Of a stretch of DNA of 64,000 nt, positions 1 to 9,363 are shown one piece after another (the first letter of the stretch is position 1; every line of letters begins with the position of its first letter). The DNA is taken from NCBI RefSeq assembly GCF_001865995.1, contig NZ_MLQQ01000010.1, forward strand, positions 124,001 through 188,000, given 5' to 3'. The notes beneath the pieces were generated by a model that saw nothing but the letters and a program-made list of their open reading frames with translations, was not told where the DNA came from and did no database searches. The position numbers and the translations under genes were made by a program. Source of the stretch: Anaerobacillus arseniciselenatis. GTDB lineage: Bacteria; Bacillota; Bacilli; Bacillales; Anaerobacillaceae.

Positions 1-172
1 TACCAACATACATTTCAAGTTCTTCATGCAAATTAGTCATAATTTCCTTGGCTTTTTCTTCATCTGCTTTCGCTATAAAATACTCTAACATTCGTAAAAT
101 CATTGTTTTTTCTTGATATGTAAGCCATAACGTTCCTAATTCTGATGATGAAATTGATGCTTTTTCTGGCAT
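1..172 (-). CDS. DUF3231 family protein, N-terminal part (runs off the window)
   Basis: Only the first 57 codons are visible; the rest lies left of position 1. The start at 172 is preceded by a strong ribosome site (AGGGAGGG). The visible peptide contains the stretch TLWLTYQEKTMILRMLEYF and then an acidic helical segment, which I recognise as the beginning of a DUF3231 repeat found in Bacillaceae proteins of unknown function. Complete members are usually about 170 or 330 residues, with one or two copies of the domain. The role is unknown. The family call rests on recall of the domain pattern, not on a search. Confidence 0.6.
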   Translation of the reverse strand, partial: MPEKASISSSELGTLWLTYQEKTMILRMLEYFIAKADEEKAKEIMTNLHEELEMYVG

Positions 173-478
173 AATTAACCCTCCCTAAAATAATTAATTT
201 TAGGTTGTGTAAGTTATGGCAAATTCATACTATTGTTACTCTCATTTTAAAAAAATCTACCTATTTTAGTACATTCTTTCAAAAGTCATCTAAAACAGAA
301 ATTGTTTGTTGCACAGTATAGGTCTACTACGCATTATTGCTTTAATGTAACCCCCATTAATTTTCTGCCGTGTTATTTTATGAAACCCACATACGTTATA
401 ATTTTGGTTGCATGTAAATAATGTTATTAAGGTAAACACTGCTACATCTCAAATTACTCAAAAAGGAATGATGTAAGA
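173..478. other. Gene-free stretch between DUF3231 gene and recombinase
   Basis: AT-rich spacer of about 300 bp holding the divergent promoters of the two flanking genes. The recombinase ribosome site AAAGGAATG lies just before 479. If the recombinase once integrated here, an attachment half-site could lie in this spacer, but I could not identify one by eye. I see no reading frame or strong hairpin. Confidence 0.4.
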
Positions 479-1959
479 ATGAGATGTGCTGTATATATTC
501 GAGTTTCAACTGATAAGGAGGAACAAAAAGCATCGTTAAAGTATCAAAAGGAGCTTTTTTATAAGTACATTGAAGAAAAAGGATGGGACATTTATCAATT
601 TTATGTGGATGTACAGACAGGAACTATGGGAAAAAGAAAAAACCTTCAAAAAATGATTGAAGAAGCTCAAGAAAAAAAGTTCGATATCATTTTAGCTAAA
701 GAACTCTCTCGTCTAGCTCGCAATGGAGAGTTATCCTATAAAATTAAAAACCTTTGCGAGAATCAAGGGGTCCATATTATCACTTTAGATAATGCGATTA
801 ATACTTTGACAGGTAACACTAATATGTTTGGTTTATACGCCTGGATGTACGAACAGGAGTCGCAAAACACAAGTAATCGTGTGAAAGAAACTTTGCGGAC
901 GAGAGCGAAAAAGGGTCTTTTCAAGTGGTCTATTCCTCCTTACGCGTTTGCAGTTCGTGAAGGAAAACTTTATATAAGAAATGACAATACCCCTAGTATT
1001 GTAAAAAGGATCTTTGATGAATACCTAGCTGGAAGTGGGCGACAAAGTATCGCAAGAAGGCTATATAATGAAGATATTCCAACACCTGCTGATATATCAG
1101 AGAAAAAGAATGCCGGGGATAAGTGGAACGACTCAACGATTAAGCTTATTCTTACTAACCCCCATTATGTTGGTGACTTAGTACAAAGTCGTTCAACTAC
1201 AGTAAGTGTTACGAGTAAGAAAAGGCGACAAGTCGAACAGGAGAATCAAATTATCGTTAACAACACACATGAAGCGATAATTACTCGTGACGTGTTTGAT
1301 GCTGTCCAGCATCAATTAAAAATTCGCACTAAGTATATTACGGCACCAAAGAACCATCTGTTCACAAATATTCTTTACTGCTCTGATTGTGGAAAAGGGA
1401 TGTGGTATCGAAGCAACCGTAAGGGTTATGTATGCGGCAATTATGCACGGCACGGTAAAAAAGCTTGTAGTGGTCATTTTCCATTAAAGAAGATTTCCTT
1501 AAAGATACCGTTCTAACTGACATTCAAAAGTTAGTAAAAGAAATTCATCAAGAGCAATACATTAAGCAGTTAGAAGCTCAATCAAAGAAGTCTAAGCAAA
1601 ACCTTCAAAAGCAACTCGATAAAATTAAGAAACAAGTAAGTTCAATAAAGGCGCGAAAAAGAAAATACATCAATATGTTAGCTGAAGAGATGATTACTCA
1701 AGAGGAATATCGAGATATTGTACAAGCTAATAATATTGAAATTAAAGAGTTGGCCGATAAAAAGAATGATTTACTCGCGGCAATGGAAAGTGAACAAACA
1801 GTGGATAACATCGATCAATTAAAACAAGAGCTTCTTAAATTCCTTAACACGAATGAATTAACACCTGAGAGCTTGCATCGCTTAATCAATCGAATTGAAG
1901 TTAAGGCTGATGGAACGCCTGTTATTCACTATCGTTTTTCAGCTCCCAAAATCAAATAA
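479..1959 (+). pseudogene. Large serine recombinase, frameshifted
   Basis: Frame 2 encodes 345 residues: the resolvase catalytic domain with the nucleophile Ser10 in YIRVSTD and the LSRLARNG motif at about 76-83, the recombinase domain at about 160-270, and a zinc ribbon starting with CSDCGKGM. It then stops at 1516. Frame 1 reads on from about 1482 without a stop to 1959, giving the coiled-coil and C-terminal end (LKDTVLTDIQ onwards). Joining the two yields about 493 residues, the normal length for large serine integrases. The break fits loss of one T in the run at 1477-1480, which would read HFSIKEDFLKD when restored. The gene is convergent with the methyltransferase gene and 16 bp from its stop, so it may be the relic of an element integrated at that 3' end. 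A sequencing indel is the alternative. Confidence 0.8.
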
Positions 1960-1963
1960 ACAG

Positions 1964-1993
1964 AGCAGGAACCCCTATTTTGGGGCTCCTGCT
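1964..1993. terminator. Bidirectional terminator between recombinase and methyltransferase genes
   Basis: The stem AGCAGGAACCCC pairs with GGGGCTCCTGCT across a six-base loop, with one mismatch. The stop codon of the minus-strand methyltransferase gene lies at the edge of the loop. It serves both convergent genes. Confidence 0.7.
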
Positions 1994-3372
1994 TCATTAA
2001 AAACTATCTGCGAGACGCACTCAACGTGCGCAGTGTGCGGAAACATATCAACAGGCTGCAAACTCTTCAGCTTAAACCCTGCCTTCATTAATACATCTAC
2101 ATCTTTGGCTAAGGTCGATGGATTACATGACACATAGACGATCCGCTTCGGTTTTACTTTGATCATTGCATCGAGTAACTTGCGGTCACACCCAGTGCGG
2201 GGTGGATCAACGACGAACACGTCAGGGCGCCACCCTTCTTTTAGCCATTTTGGCAACAGTACTTCTGCTTTACCGACTTCATATTGGGCATGAGCGAAAC
2301 CATGCTTTTCTGCGTTTCGGCGTGCGTCATCTATCGACTCATCGATGACGTCCATTCCTCGCAATTCTCCTGCGTGCGGTGCAAGCCAAAGACCGATCGT
2401 ACCAACGCCACAATAAGCATCAACAAGTTTTTCTTTCCCGGTTAACTGTGCAGCTTTTTTCACTTCATCGTAAAGCTTCACAGTTTGTATCGGGTTAAGC
2501 TGGAAAAAGGCGCGCGCTGACAATTCAAACTGTAAATCCCCTAACGCTTCTTGAATTACTTCTTCTCCATGTAAGTGCTTCGTTTCGTCTCCAAAAATAA
2601 GCGAAGTTTTACGACCATTGATATTTTGGAGCACCGATTTCACTTCTGGGAGACGGCGTTTAATTTCGTCGATGATCAACTCTTTTTTCGGCAAGTCCTT
2701 TGTTGCTGTGATTAAGACGAGCTGCACATCACCGGTACTAAAACCAACTCTTGTGACGATCGTTCGCACGACGCCTTTGTGTTTTTTTTCATGATATATA
2801 GGAATTTTTAAATCTTGTAAAATCGCCTTCATTGTCTTCGTTACTTTGTTTGTAGCGGGATGCTGAATGGCACATTCAGATATGTCAACCAATTGATGTG
2901 AATTAAGGCCATATAATCCTGCAATAACTTCTTGTTGATTACGCCTAACTTGAAGCTGACTTTTATTCCGGTAGTTCCACGGATCTTCCATACCAATCGT
3001 TTCTTTTATAGGAAGTTTGTCTCCTTGGAGGTTCGTATGACGCTCAAACGATTGCCTAACAATATCCTTCTTTTCCCGTAATTGAGCTTTGTAATCTAAA
3101 TGCTGCAGCTGGCAGCCACCACATTGATCATAAACCGGACAAGGTGGTTGAATACGATCTTGAGATTTTTTACGGATTTTTTTAATCTTTGCTTCTGAAA
3201 ATTTCTCTTTGGCATCGGTGACCGTCACGACGACTTCTTCACCTGGAAGAGCTCCTGGTACGAAGACGACTTGTCTTTTAAAATATCCGACGCCCTCGCC
3301 ATTAATGCCGAGACGCTTAATTGTGAGTGGAAACTCTTGCCCTTTTTCTATCAATACTTTTTTATTGTTCAT
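1975..3372 (-). CDS. rlmD: 23S rRNA (uracil-5-)-methyltransferase, RlmD/RumA family (YfjO type)
   Basis: SAM-dependent m5U methyltransferase of 465 residues acting on 23S rRNA. Visible in order: an N-terminal TRAM RNA-binding domain (about 8-66), the iron-sulfur cysteine cluster Cys78, Cys84 and Cys87 ([10 protein letters not shown]) with a likely fourth cysteine near 168, the SAM-binding motif [12 protein letters not shown], then [10 protein letters not shown] and the catalytic cysteine in YVSCNP. The start overlaps the stop of the upstream glycosylase gene by 4 bp (ATGA), so the two are co-translated. The pair matches B. subtilis yfjP-yfjO. A second paralog (YefA/RlmCD type) sits at 53504-54880. 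Which uridine each modifies cannot be read from sequence. Confidence 0.9.
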   Translation of the reverse strand: MNNKKVLIEKGQEFPLTIKRLGINGEGVGYFKRQVVFVPGALPGEEVVVTVTDAKEKFSEAKIKKIRKKSQDRIQPPCPVYDQCGGCQLQHLDYKAQLREKKDIVRQSFERHTNLQGDKLPIKETIGMEDPWNYRNKSQLQVRRNQQEVIAGLYGLNSHQLVDISECAIQHPATNKVTKTMKAILQDLKIPIYHEKKHKGVVRTIVTRVGFSTGDVQLVLITATKDLPKKELIIDEIKRRLPEVKSVLQNINGRKTSLIFGDETKHLHGEEVIQEALGDLQFELSARAFFQLNPIQTVKLYDEVKKAAQLTGKEKLVDAYCGVGTIGLWLAPHAGELRGMDVIDESIDDARRNAEKHGFAHAQYEVGKAEVLLPKWLKEGWRPDVFVVDPPRTGCDRKLLDAMIKVKPKRIVYVSCNPSTLAKDVDVLMKAGFKLKSLQPVDMFPHTAHVECVSQIVFNEAGAPK

Positions 3373-4253
3373 TTTTTCAACTCCGGTGCTTTTTGATTAT
3401 CTAAGCTTTCCCATAAATAAAGGGAGGCATAGCTTTTAAATGGTGACCAAGCTTCACTAAGCTTAATTAAATGTTCGATCGTCGGCTTTTCTTCTAAATT
3501 GTACAGTTTTTTGACGGCATTTTGAATCCCGATGTCTTTCACTGGAAATAAATTTTTTCGACCTAAACCAAACAGTAAAATGTTTTCTGCTGTCCAATAG
3601 CCGACGCCTCTTATTTTTATTAACGTTTCAATGACTTCTTCGTCAGTTAGAAGTGCTACTTCCTCTAAATCTAGTTCCCCTTTAGCGATTAATCTTGACG
3701 TATCAATGACGTACTCCGCTTTTCGTTGGCTGAATTGCATTTTTCTCAAATCTTCATAGTCTAATTCGCTCACCGTTTCTGGAGATGGATAAAACCACAC
3801 CCCATCTTTTTCCGTACCAAAGCTTTTCACAAATCGTTCAGTTAATGTATAGGCAAAACGAATGTTTAGCTGTTGGTGAATGATCGTTTTCATCATACAA
3901 AAATAAAGGTCGAAATCGCGGGTTAGTGGCATTCCATGATATTGTTTAAAAAGCGGTGCTAAATCAGTATGTAAAAAATGTTCATTTACTTCAAGTAATG
4001 GCGATTCTAATTGAAAAATTTCAGTAATTTTTCGTATTCCTTCTTCTTTAATATCATTAGGTAACTCTACCGTGCATTGTGGCTCTTCAACACTTCCTGA
4101 AAAAGTTACGTTAGCAACAATGTTTTCGCTATATATTTTTAAAGGAACTTTGATTGAATTTTCATCAACCGTATTAAGAGGATCATGGCCTAAACGTTCT
4201 AGAACTCGCCTATAATTATAAGGACCTGCTATTTGTAATTCCACATTTATCAC
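3369..4253 (-). CDS. DNA-3-methyladenine glycosylase, AlkA-like (YfjP type)
   Basis: HhH-GPD superfamily base-excision glycosylase of 294 residues that removes alkylated purines from DNA. The helix-hairpin-helix [14 protein letters not shown] lies at about 212-225 and is followed by the catalytic aspartate in FPVKDIGIQ. The N-terminal 90 residues match the beta-rich domain of AlkA proteins. It is the first gene of a two-gene operon with the downstream methyltransferase (4-bp overlap). Pairing of DNA alkylation repair with rRNA methylation is conserved gene order (yfjP-yfjO), not evidence of joint function. Confidence 0.85.
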   Translation of the reverse strand: MINVELQIAGPYNYRRVLERLGHDPLNTVDENSIKVPLKIYSENIVANVTFSGSVEEPQCTVELPNDIKEEGIRKITEIFQLESPLLEVNEHFLHTDLAPLFKQYHGMPLTRDFDLYFCMMKTIIHQQLNIRFAYTLTERFVKSFGTEKDGVWFYPSPETVSELDYEDLRKMQFSQRKAEYVIDTSRLIAKGELDLEEVALLTDEEVIETLIKIRGVGYWTAENILLFGLGRKNLFPVKDIGIQNAVKKLYNLEEKPTIEHLIKLSEAWSPFKSYASLYLWESLDNQKAPELKK

Positions 4254-4431
4254 TCCCGAACTCCGTAGCTTGATTACGATTATATCATAAGAAGAAAATG
4301 GAACAATCTCCTAACTTCTTCATTTATAGTGATAAAACTCTAAAAAAACTTCCTAAACTTACTACATCACAGCTATTGTTTTTTTTGTTAAAATAATAGA
4401 AGTAATCAAGGTTAAGGAGAGGTTAAATTTT

Positions 4432-4797
4432 ATGTCGATACCAACTGATGTAGCATCATTACAAATTATGGCCGAAGTGTACAAAAAGAAAAGTTCTCAA
4501 TCGGTTTTTGAAAAAACAGTAAAAAGTCTTGTTCAGGAAGTTCCGTACATAGATTGGGTAGGGATTTATCTTAAATCAGATGATGAAAACTTACAACTAT
4601 CTGCTGCTTCTGACGAAGAAGATGATTTAGGTTGGGAATATAATGGTCAATTAAAATTCCCGATTACAAATTCAGTAGATCAACAAATCGGTGTCATGGT
4701 TGTTCGTAGTAAACAAGCGATCGCATTTGACGTTACCGATGTTTCCACACTAGAAACAATTGCTGAAGCAATTGGTCAAATCAGCTACTCAAATTAA
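4432..4797 (+). CDS. Small GAF-domain protein
   Basis: Protein of 121 residues that is essentially one GAF fold: helix 1-35, then VPYIDWVGIYLKSDDENLQL, a central strand region, a second beta hairpin (QQIGVMVVRS) and a C-terminal helix. The WVGIYL segment is typical of free-methionine-sulfoxide reductase-like GAF proteins, but the two or three catalytic cysteines of those enzymes are absent, so redox activity is unlikely. It has a good ribosome site (AAGGAGAG). It stands alone, convergent with pdaA. Ligand and role are unknown. Confidence 0.7.
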   Translation: MSIPTDVASLQIMAEVYKKKSSQSVFEKTVKSLVQEVPYIDWVGIYLKSDDENLQLSAASDEEDDLGWEYNGQLKFPITNSVDQQIGVMVVRSKQAIAFDVTDVSTLETIAEAIGQISYSN

Positions 4798-4851
4798 CAT
4801 TTTAAAAATTGGTTCGCTCCACTAGCTATCAGCGATCCAATTAGTGAATAA

Positions 4852-4972
4852 GTATAAGAGGCTTTCCGATAAGTAATGCCACCTATGTGAAATACGATAA
4901 TTTTGAATTTCTGTTTCAAATTATCGTTATTAACTGGTAGCTGACACTTAGTATTGGATAGCCTCTTTTATT
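4852..4972. terminator. Long hairpin of the GTGTCTGACAC terminator family, between GAF gene and pdaA
   Basis: The outer arms GAGGCTTTCC and GGATAGCCTC pair, and the inner arms ACGATAATTTTGAA and TTCAAATTATCGTT pair. It lies between two convergent genes and carries the CTGACACTTA motif shared with other copies at about 8790, 12684, 34146, 43190, 45363 and 54975. Confidence 0.6.
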
Positions 4973-5024
4973 TACGTTTCTTAGAAATCAAAGTTGTTCA
5001 CGCTCTTCAATGATGTTGATGCCG

Positions 5025-5816
5025 TTAAAACTCATCCATTTTTTTACTTAACATATAATCATCAAGGCTTTTGAATTGATACCCTTGTTTTCTTAACTCA
5101 TCTATGACATCACCTAATGCTTCGGCATTATCTTTAGAGACAGAGTGTAAGAGCATAATCGCCCCTGGATGTACTCTTTCCATAATTTTATCGTACGCAT
5201 ACTGTTTTCCTTTTTGATTATCAACTTCCCAATCTTTATAAGCGAGCGACCAAAATACGTTTACGTAACCTTCCTTTTGCGAAAGCGCAAGCGAACGTTC
5301 GCTAAAAACGCCTCGAGGTGGGCGTAAATAAATCATGTCGTTGCGCCCCGTCATTTCTTCATATTTCACTTTCACTTTTTCAAGCTCTCTTTTGAGACGT
5401 TCGTCACTTACTTCAACAAAACTAGGGTGATGCCAAGAGTGATTTCCAATAATATGTCCTTCATCAACCATCCGCTTAATAAGATCTTCTTGCTCTAATA
5501 AATAATGACCGGTAACGAAAAAAGCAGCCGGTACGTCTTTTTCTTTTAACACATCAAGAATGACAGAGGTATAGCCATTTTCATATCCGTTATCAAACGT
5601 TATGTATACTTCTTTTTTATCAGTATTTCCAATATAAAAACCACCGTATTTATTCAGTAACTCTTCATATAGCGGCTCGGTTGTTGCCGGCTGATTATTC
5701 GGCTGGCGGTTAAAACTCCAACGTTGTTCTTGATTGCTATATGCCTCAGTAACCGCAGGCGGAAATATTGTTAAAAAAATGAATAAAAATAGCATAATTA
5801 ATTGAATTTTTTTCAT
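5025..5816 (-). CDS. pdaA: Delta-lactam-biosynthetic de-N-acetylase, spore cortex
   Basis: Polysaccharide deacetylase of 263 residues with an N-terminal signal peptide (about 1-25). It removes the acetyl group from N-acetylmuramic acid as a step toward the muramic-delta-lactam of spore cortex, which germination lytic enzymes recognise. NodB motif 1 appears in the PdaA-specific form TFDNGYENGY; motif 2 is HSWHHPSF; RPPRG and the late LLHSVSKDN also match. It lies near yfjP/yfjO, as in B. subtilis (yfjS). It is expected to be sporulation-controlled; I did not identify a SigG promoter. Confidence 0.92.
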   Translation of the reverse strand: MKKIQLIMLFLFIFLTIFPPAVTEAYSNQEQRWSFNRQPNNQPATTEPLYEELLNKYGGFYIGNTDKKEVYITFDNGYENGYTSVILDVLKEKDVPAAFFVTGHYLLEQEDLIKRMVDEGHIIGNHSWHHPSFVEVSDERLKRELEKVKVKYEEMTGRNDMIYLRPPRGVFSERSLALSQKEGYVNVFWSLAYKDWEVDNQKGKQYAYDKIMERVHPGAIMLLHSVSKDNAEALGDVIDELRKQGYQFKSLDDYMLSKKMDEF

Positions 5817-5900
5817 AAACGAACCTCTCCTCTTTGATTTTTAATTAGTTTTTTCATTCAGTCGGAAATTATCCACGCTGTTATTTTTAGATACGTCGCC

Positions 5901-6026
5901 TTGTTGTCTAATTTGCTTTTGTTGTTATCCAATTTGGATATTTTGTTGGCGAATTCTTTATTTTTGTTGTCTAATCCTAGCAGTTTGTTATCCACTTTCG
6001 GTCATTTGTTGGCCATTCGACATAAA
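5901..6026. repeat. Exact 21-bp-period degenerate array
   Basis: The anchor TTGTTRTC or TTGTTGGC begins at 5901, 5922, 5943, 5964, 5985 and 6006, always 21 bp apart, while the bases between anchors diverge. It lies between the pdaA start and the fumarase terminator. The frame is open across the array with a seven-residue periodicity (LLLSNLD, ILLANSL), but it has no ribosome site and I do not call a gene. It belongs with similar arrays at 12785, 14809 and 37897. Confidence 0.75.
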
Positions 6027-6062
6027 GCGCCTTTTTTTGACACGATTAATAATTCAACAACC

Positions 6063-6108
6063 AACAAAAAAGACCTAAAGCTCGGTGTTAAACACCAAAC
6101 TTTAGGTC
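6063..6108 (-). terminator. Terminator of the fumarase gene, separated from it by a MITE
   Basis: On the minus strand the perfect stem GACCTAAAG/CTTTAGGTC (6072-6108) with an inner GGTGT/ACACC stem is followed by a run of T. The fumarase stop is at 6242, and a MITE-like element fills the space between. Confidence 0.75.
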
Positions 6109-6120
6109 ATCTTTATAAAT

Positions 6121-6244
6121 TTAATGAATTTCATCAATCATTATTATTACCATTAAGCATTTATATGTAATTGCGTTAAACCGCTCGCAACTATATATAG
6201 TTTGATATGGCTCAATTTAGGTAATTATGAAATTCACTCAATTA
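6121..6244. mobile_element. MITE-like palindromic element, copy 1 (subtype A)
   Basis: Terminal inverted ends (TGAATTTCAT and ATGAAATTCACTCA) flank inner arms ending TTGCG and CGCAACTA. The right end reaches the fumarase stop codon. TTAA is present at both edges, a possible target duplication. Confidence 0.7.
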
Positions 6245-7777
6245 AAATACTTTTTCTTTTAGCTCCGATAGTTTTTCAAATGAAGTTTTGTCGACTTCTG
6301 CATGCAAGCTATTGCCGTGGGAATCCATCGTTACGATCGCAGCAAAGCCTTCTACTTTCAAGTGCCACATTGCTTCTGGTACACCAAACTCAAGTAAGTC
6401 AACGCCATCGACTTTTTTAATACAGTCAGCATAGTATTGTGCTGCGCCACCAATCGCGTTTAAGTATACACCGCCGTGCTCGCCAAGTGCTTTTAACGTT
6501 TTTGGACCCATTCCACCTTTACCGATAACTGCGCGAATTCCGAATTTCTTCATCACATCACCTTGATATGGCTCCTCGCGAATACTTGTTGTCGGTCCTG
6601 CCGCTTTAACGTGCCACTCGCCAGCCTCATCTTTTAGCATAACTGGTCCACAGTGATAAATAATTTGTCCATTTAAATCAATCGGGGCGTCATGATCCAT
6701 TAAATGATGATGAATCGCATCACGGCCAGTGTGAAGGTCGCCGTTAATAATGACAACGTCGCCAACTTTCAACTCACGAATTTGTTCTTCTGTAATTGGA
6801 GCTTCCAAAACAACTTCACGTGTTTTTGGCTTTTCTTCTGTAGCTGCGGCAACTTCTTCTTCGATAAATTTAATTTCTTCACCGTCTTTGTATTGCCACT
6901 CTTTAATTTCACCTGTCGTAGCATCAAGCGTCACACCTAAGCGACGGAATGCCCAACAATTGTAAGCAACTGAAACGAAGAAACTTGCTGGTAAACGATT
7001 TGACTTGCCGATTTTACAGCCAAGTAATGTCGCTTCTCCACCGAAGCCCATCGTTCCAATTCCTAAATTATTGGCATGCTCCATCACATAGTCTTCTAAC
7101 TTGCGAAGAGTTTCATCTGGATTTACATCTTCACTAGAGCGGAAAAGTTGCTCTTTAGCAAGTGATGCACTTGAAATACGGTCTCCACCGATGCCTACGC
7201 CGATAAAGCCGGCACTACAGCCTTGTCCTTGTGCTTGATAAACGGAATGAAGGATACACTTTCTAATTCCATCAAGATCTCGACCTGCTTTGCCTAGTCC
7301 GTCAAGCTCAGCCGGTAAACTATATTGCATATTTTTATTTTCACAGCCTCCACCTTTTAAAACGAGGCGAGCTTCAATTTCATCTTTTTCCCATTGCTCA
7401 AAATAAATGATCGGTGTTCCTGGTCCGAGATTATTGCCACTATTTTCACCTGTAATTGAATCTACAGAGTTCGGGCGAAGCTTCCCGTTTTTCGTTGCTT
7501 CTTCAATCGCTTCGTAAATTGCTTTTTTCATCTCGATTTGATTTGCTCCTACAGGAACTTTAATCTTGAACGTTGGCATTCCAGTATCTTGGCAAATCGG
7601 TGATACGTTTTCATCTGCCATACTAATGTTTTTCGTGATTGTTGCTAGTGATAGCGCTGCTGTCGTACCAGCGTTCTCCTTTTGTTTGGCAGCCTGGATT
7701 GCGCGGCGGACATCATTTGGAAGATTCGTAGACGTTTCAACAACAAGCTTATACATGCTTTCTTTAAATATTTCCAA
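6242..7777 (-). CDS. fumA: Class I (iron-sulfur) fumarate hydratase
   Basis: Single-chain class I fumarase of 511 residues interconverting fumarate and malate in the TCA cycle. The N-terminal alpha domain contains VSPICQDTGMPTF and the GGGCENKN segment with [4Fe-4S] ligand cysteines; a further candidate cysteine lies in QGQGCSAGF. The C-terminal beta domain carries LHTGRDAIHHH, GPTTSIR and GKGGMG. It starts with TTG at 7777, using the GGGG of GGAAGGGGAAATAGG as ribosome site. Many Bacillaceae carry class II FumC instead; whether one exists elsewhere is unknown. The transcript runs through a MITE before reaching its terminator. Confidence 0.93.
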   Translation of the reverse strand: MEIFKESMYKLVVETSTNLPNDVRRAIQAAKQKENAGTTAALSLATITKNISMADENVSPICQDTGMPTFKIKVPVGANQIEMKKAIYEAIEEATKNGKLRPNSVDSITGENSGNNLGPGTPIIYFEQWEKDEIEARLVLKGGGCENKNMQYSLPAELDGLGKAGRDLDGIRKCILHSVYQAQGQGCSAGFIGVGIGGDRISSASLAKEQLFRSSEDVNPDETLRKLEDYVMEHANNLGIGTMGFGGEATLLGCKIGKSNRLPASFFVSVAYNCWAFRRLGVTLDATTGEIKEWQYKDGEEIKFIEEEVAAATEEKPKTREVVLEAPITEEQIRELKVGDVVIINGDLHTGRDAIHHHLMDHDAPIDLNGQIIYHCGPVMLKDEAGEWHVKAAGPTTSIREEPYQGDVMKKFGIRAVIGKGGMGPKTLKALGEHGGVYLNAIGGAAQYYADCIKKVDGVDLLEFGVPEAMWHLKVEGFAAIVTMDSHGNSLHAEVDKTSFEKLSELKEKVF

Positions 7778-7884
7778 TTCCTATTTCCCCTTCCACAGCA
7801 AAAATATTATTTTTATATCTCCACTAGTAATTATACAATGTAAACGCTCACTTTTGTCTAAAAATTTAGATATAATTTAAATTC

Positions 7885-8107
7885 TACTAAAAAAAAGCGC
7901 AAGGTGCCTTGGTCACGAGCGAAAGGCACTGGAAGACCTTTGACAGAAGCCACTTTTGGGCTTCCGAATCGTGCTCCTGCGGTTACTCGTCGCAAAGCTA
8001 CGAAGAAATAACTCAAGGTAGTTGCCTGTCTGAAGTGACCGAGCTCGTAGGCGCTGGAGCCAGACAATAAAAAAGCGCAAGGTGCATATTGCTAGACACC
8101 TTTCAAA
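7885..8107. repeat. GC-rich intergenic repeat with direct ends
   Basis: The segment AAAAAGCGCAAGGTGC occurs at both ends (about 7893 and 8070). Inside is GTGCTCCTGCGGTTACTCG, the reverse complement of a stretch near 47855. The inner arms GGTCAC and GTGACC pair. Overlapping short frames of 66-69 codons here lack ribosome sites and are not genes. Confidence 0.55.
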
Positions 8108-8131
8108 GTTCAAAATATACCTTCTTATCTT

Positions 8132-8773
8132 TTAAAACAGCTCGCTCTCACGCTGCATATTCGCTAATAAAAGATGAGCATCACTATTAATATAGTGAAA
8201 AATAGGTTTTCCATCATCTAAAAACTCAATTCTCGAAACACCAGTATTACCAATAACAAATGGACGGTGCGCCTGATGCCACTTATGTCCGTACATTAAA
8301 TACATAAGAAAAATACTAATAAAACCACCGTGGGAAACGAGAATAACGTTATGACGCTTATGTCCGCTTAATAGTTCCTCTAAAACTTGGTGACAGCGAT
8401 CAGTAATCTCCTCTACTGTTTCCGTTCCGACAATCCCTGTCGTTAAAATCGATTTTGATTCTGCTTTGAGCTCAGGGTACTGTAAGTAAATCTCTTGTCT
8501 AGTTTTTCCTTCTAGAGGACCTAAATTAATTTCACAAATTCTTTCCCACTTAATGACGTCAAGCGGCTGGTGAGCACTGATCGCCTTCGCCGTTTCGTGT
8601 GCTCGTGTTAAATGACTGGAATAAATATAATCAAATGATTGCGACTCGAGGAACTCTCCTAATAAACGTGCTTGATTTTGGCCAAGTTCTGATAATGGGA
8701 AATCTTTATGACCTTGAATAATGCCACGGTCATTTGCGACAGATTGTCCGTGACGAACTAAATATAAATTCAT
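8132..8773 (-). CDS. Histidine phosphatase family protein (phosphoglycerate-mutase-like)
   Basis: Branch-1 histidine phosphatase of 213 residues. It begins MNLYLVRHGQSVAND, where the RHG histidine is the phospho-acceptor. The acid/base region follows at about 80-90 and the second catalytic histidine is in VILVSHGGF. I chose the start at 8773 because it lies directly before the RHG strand and after a GGGAGAG ribosome site; an upstream in-frame ATG lies in a repeat. The substrate cannot be assigned; most such proteins are broad phosphatases rather than glycolytic mutases. Confidence 0.85.
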   Translation of the reverse strand: MNLYLVRHGQSVANDRGIIQGHKDFPLSELGQNQARLLGEFLESQSFDYIYSSHLTRAHETAKAISAHQPLDVIKWERICEINLGPLEGKTRQEIYLQYPELKAESKSILTTGIVGTETVEEITDRCHQVLEELLSGHKRHNVILVSHGGFISIFLMYLMYGHKWHQAHRPFVIGNTGVSRIEFLDDGKPIFHYINSDAHLLLANMQRESELF

Positions 8774-8789
8774 AATTGCACTCTCCCTC

Positions 8790-8915
8790 AAAAAAAAGCA
8801 AGGGAGTGTCCAAAGTAAAGGGCCAGTCATCGTTAAGCAGGAATGAAGACGAGTACATCGACTTCATTTAGCGCTTGCCTCTAGCGAACTGACACTTATG
8901 GGACACCCCCCATAC
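8790..8915. terminator. Terminator-like hairpin of the GTGTCTGACAC family
   Basis: The outer arms GGGAGTGTCC and GGGACACCCCC pair, with CTGACACTTA beside the right arm. It lies just downstream of the small gene ending at 8931. Confidence 0.55.
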
Positions 8916-8930
8916 TACATTTTTATATTT

Positions 8931-9113
8931 TTAAATATTAGTACGTAACTTTTTACATTTATTTTCAATTTCGTCGAGCATTTCAATAATACGATCAATT
9001 TCTTCAACGCCAGCCTCTTCTGGTTCGATTGAATCTAACATCGACATTAAATGCTCCATTTTTCCGTATAGTAAATTTAACTGTTCCTTTGGTTCATACA
9101 CTGATTTTTCCAA
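8931..9113 (-). CDS. Small helical protein, YfjT / SE1561-like
   Basis: Protein of 60 residues, very acidic, predicted as a helical hairpin: helix LNLLYGKMEHLMSMLDSI and helix IDRIIEMLDEIENKCKKL. TTG start at 9113 behind AGGGGTAG. Its size, composition and position close to pdaA match B. subtilis yfjT, a member of the SE1561 family of unknown function. That assignment relies mainly on gene order and size. Confidence 0.6.
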   Translation of the reverse strand: MEKSVYEPKEQLNLLYGKMEHLMSMLDSIEPEEAGVEEIDRIIEMLDEIENKCKKLRTNI

Positions 9114-9194
9114 ACTGTAACTACCCCTTTCAATCTTTTCCCTCTATAGTATAGTACTGATTCACTTTGAAAACAAAGTTTTCCCTTTATATTT

Positions 9195-9315
9195 AATGAA
9201 TTTCATATTTCAATATTATCGCCACTAAGTATCTATATGTAGTTGCGTTAAACCGCTCGCAACTACATACAGTTTGATATGGCTCATTTTAGGTAATTAT
9301 GAAATTCACTCATTA
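9195..9315. mobile_element. MITE-like palindromic element, copy 2 (subtype A)
   Basis: Reads TGAATTTCATATTTC ... ATCTATATGTAGTTGCG, a short loop, CGCAACTACAT ... AATTATGAAATTCACTCATTA. It lies upstream of the YfjT-like gene. Confidence 0.75.
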
Positions 9316-9363
9316 GCTTATCCATTTCTATAAATTACAATGTAAAATGGAAATTGCACAAAA

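Noticed and set aside
7858..8113. Two overlapping frames of 66 and 69 codons
   Set aside because: They coincide with the GC-rich intergenic repeat and have no ribosome site.
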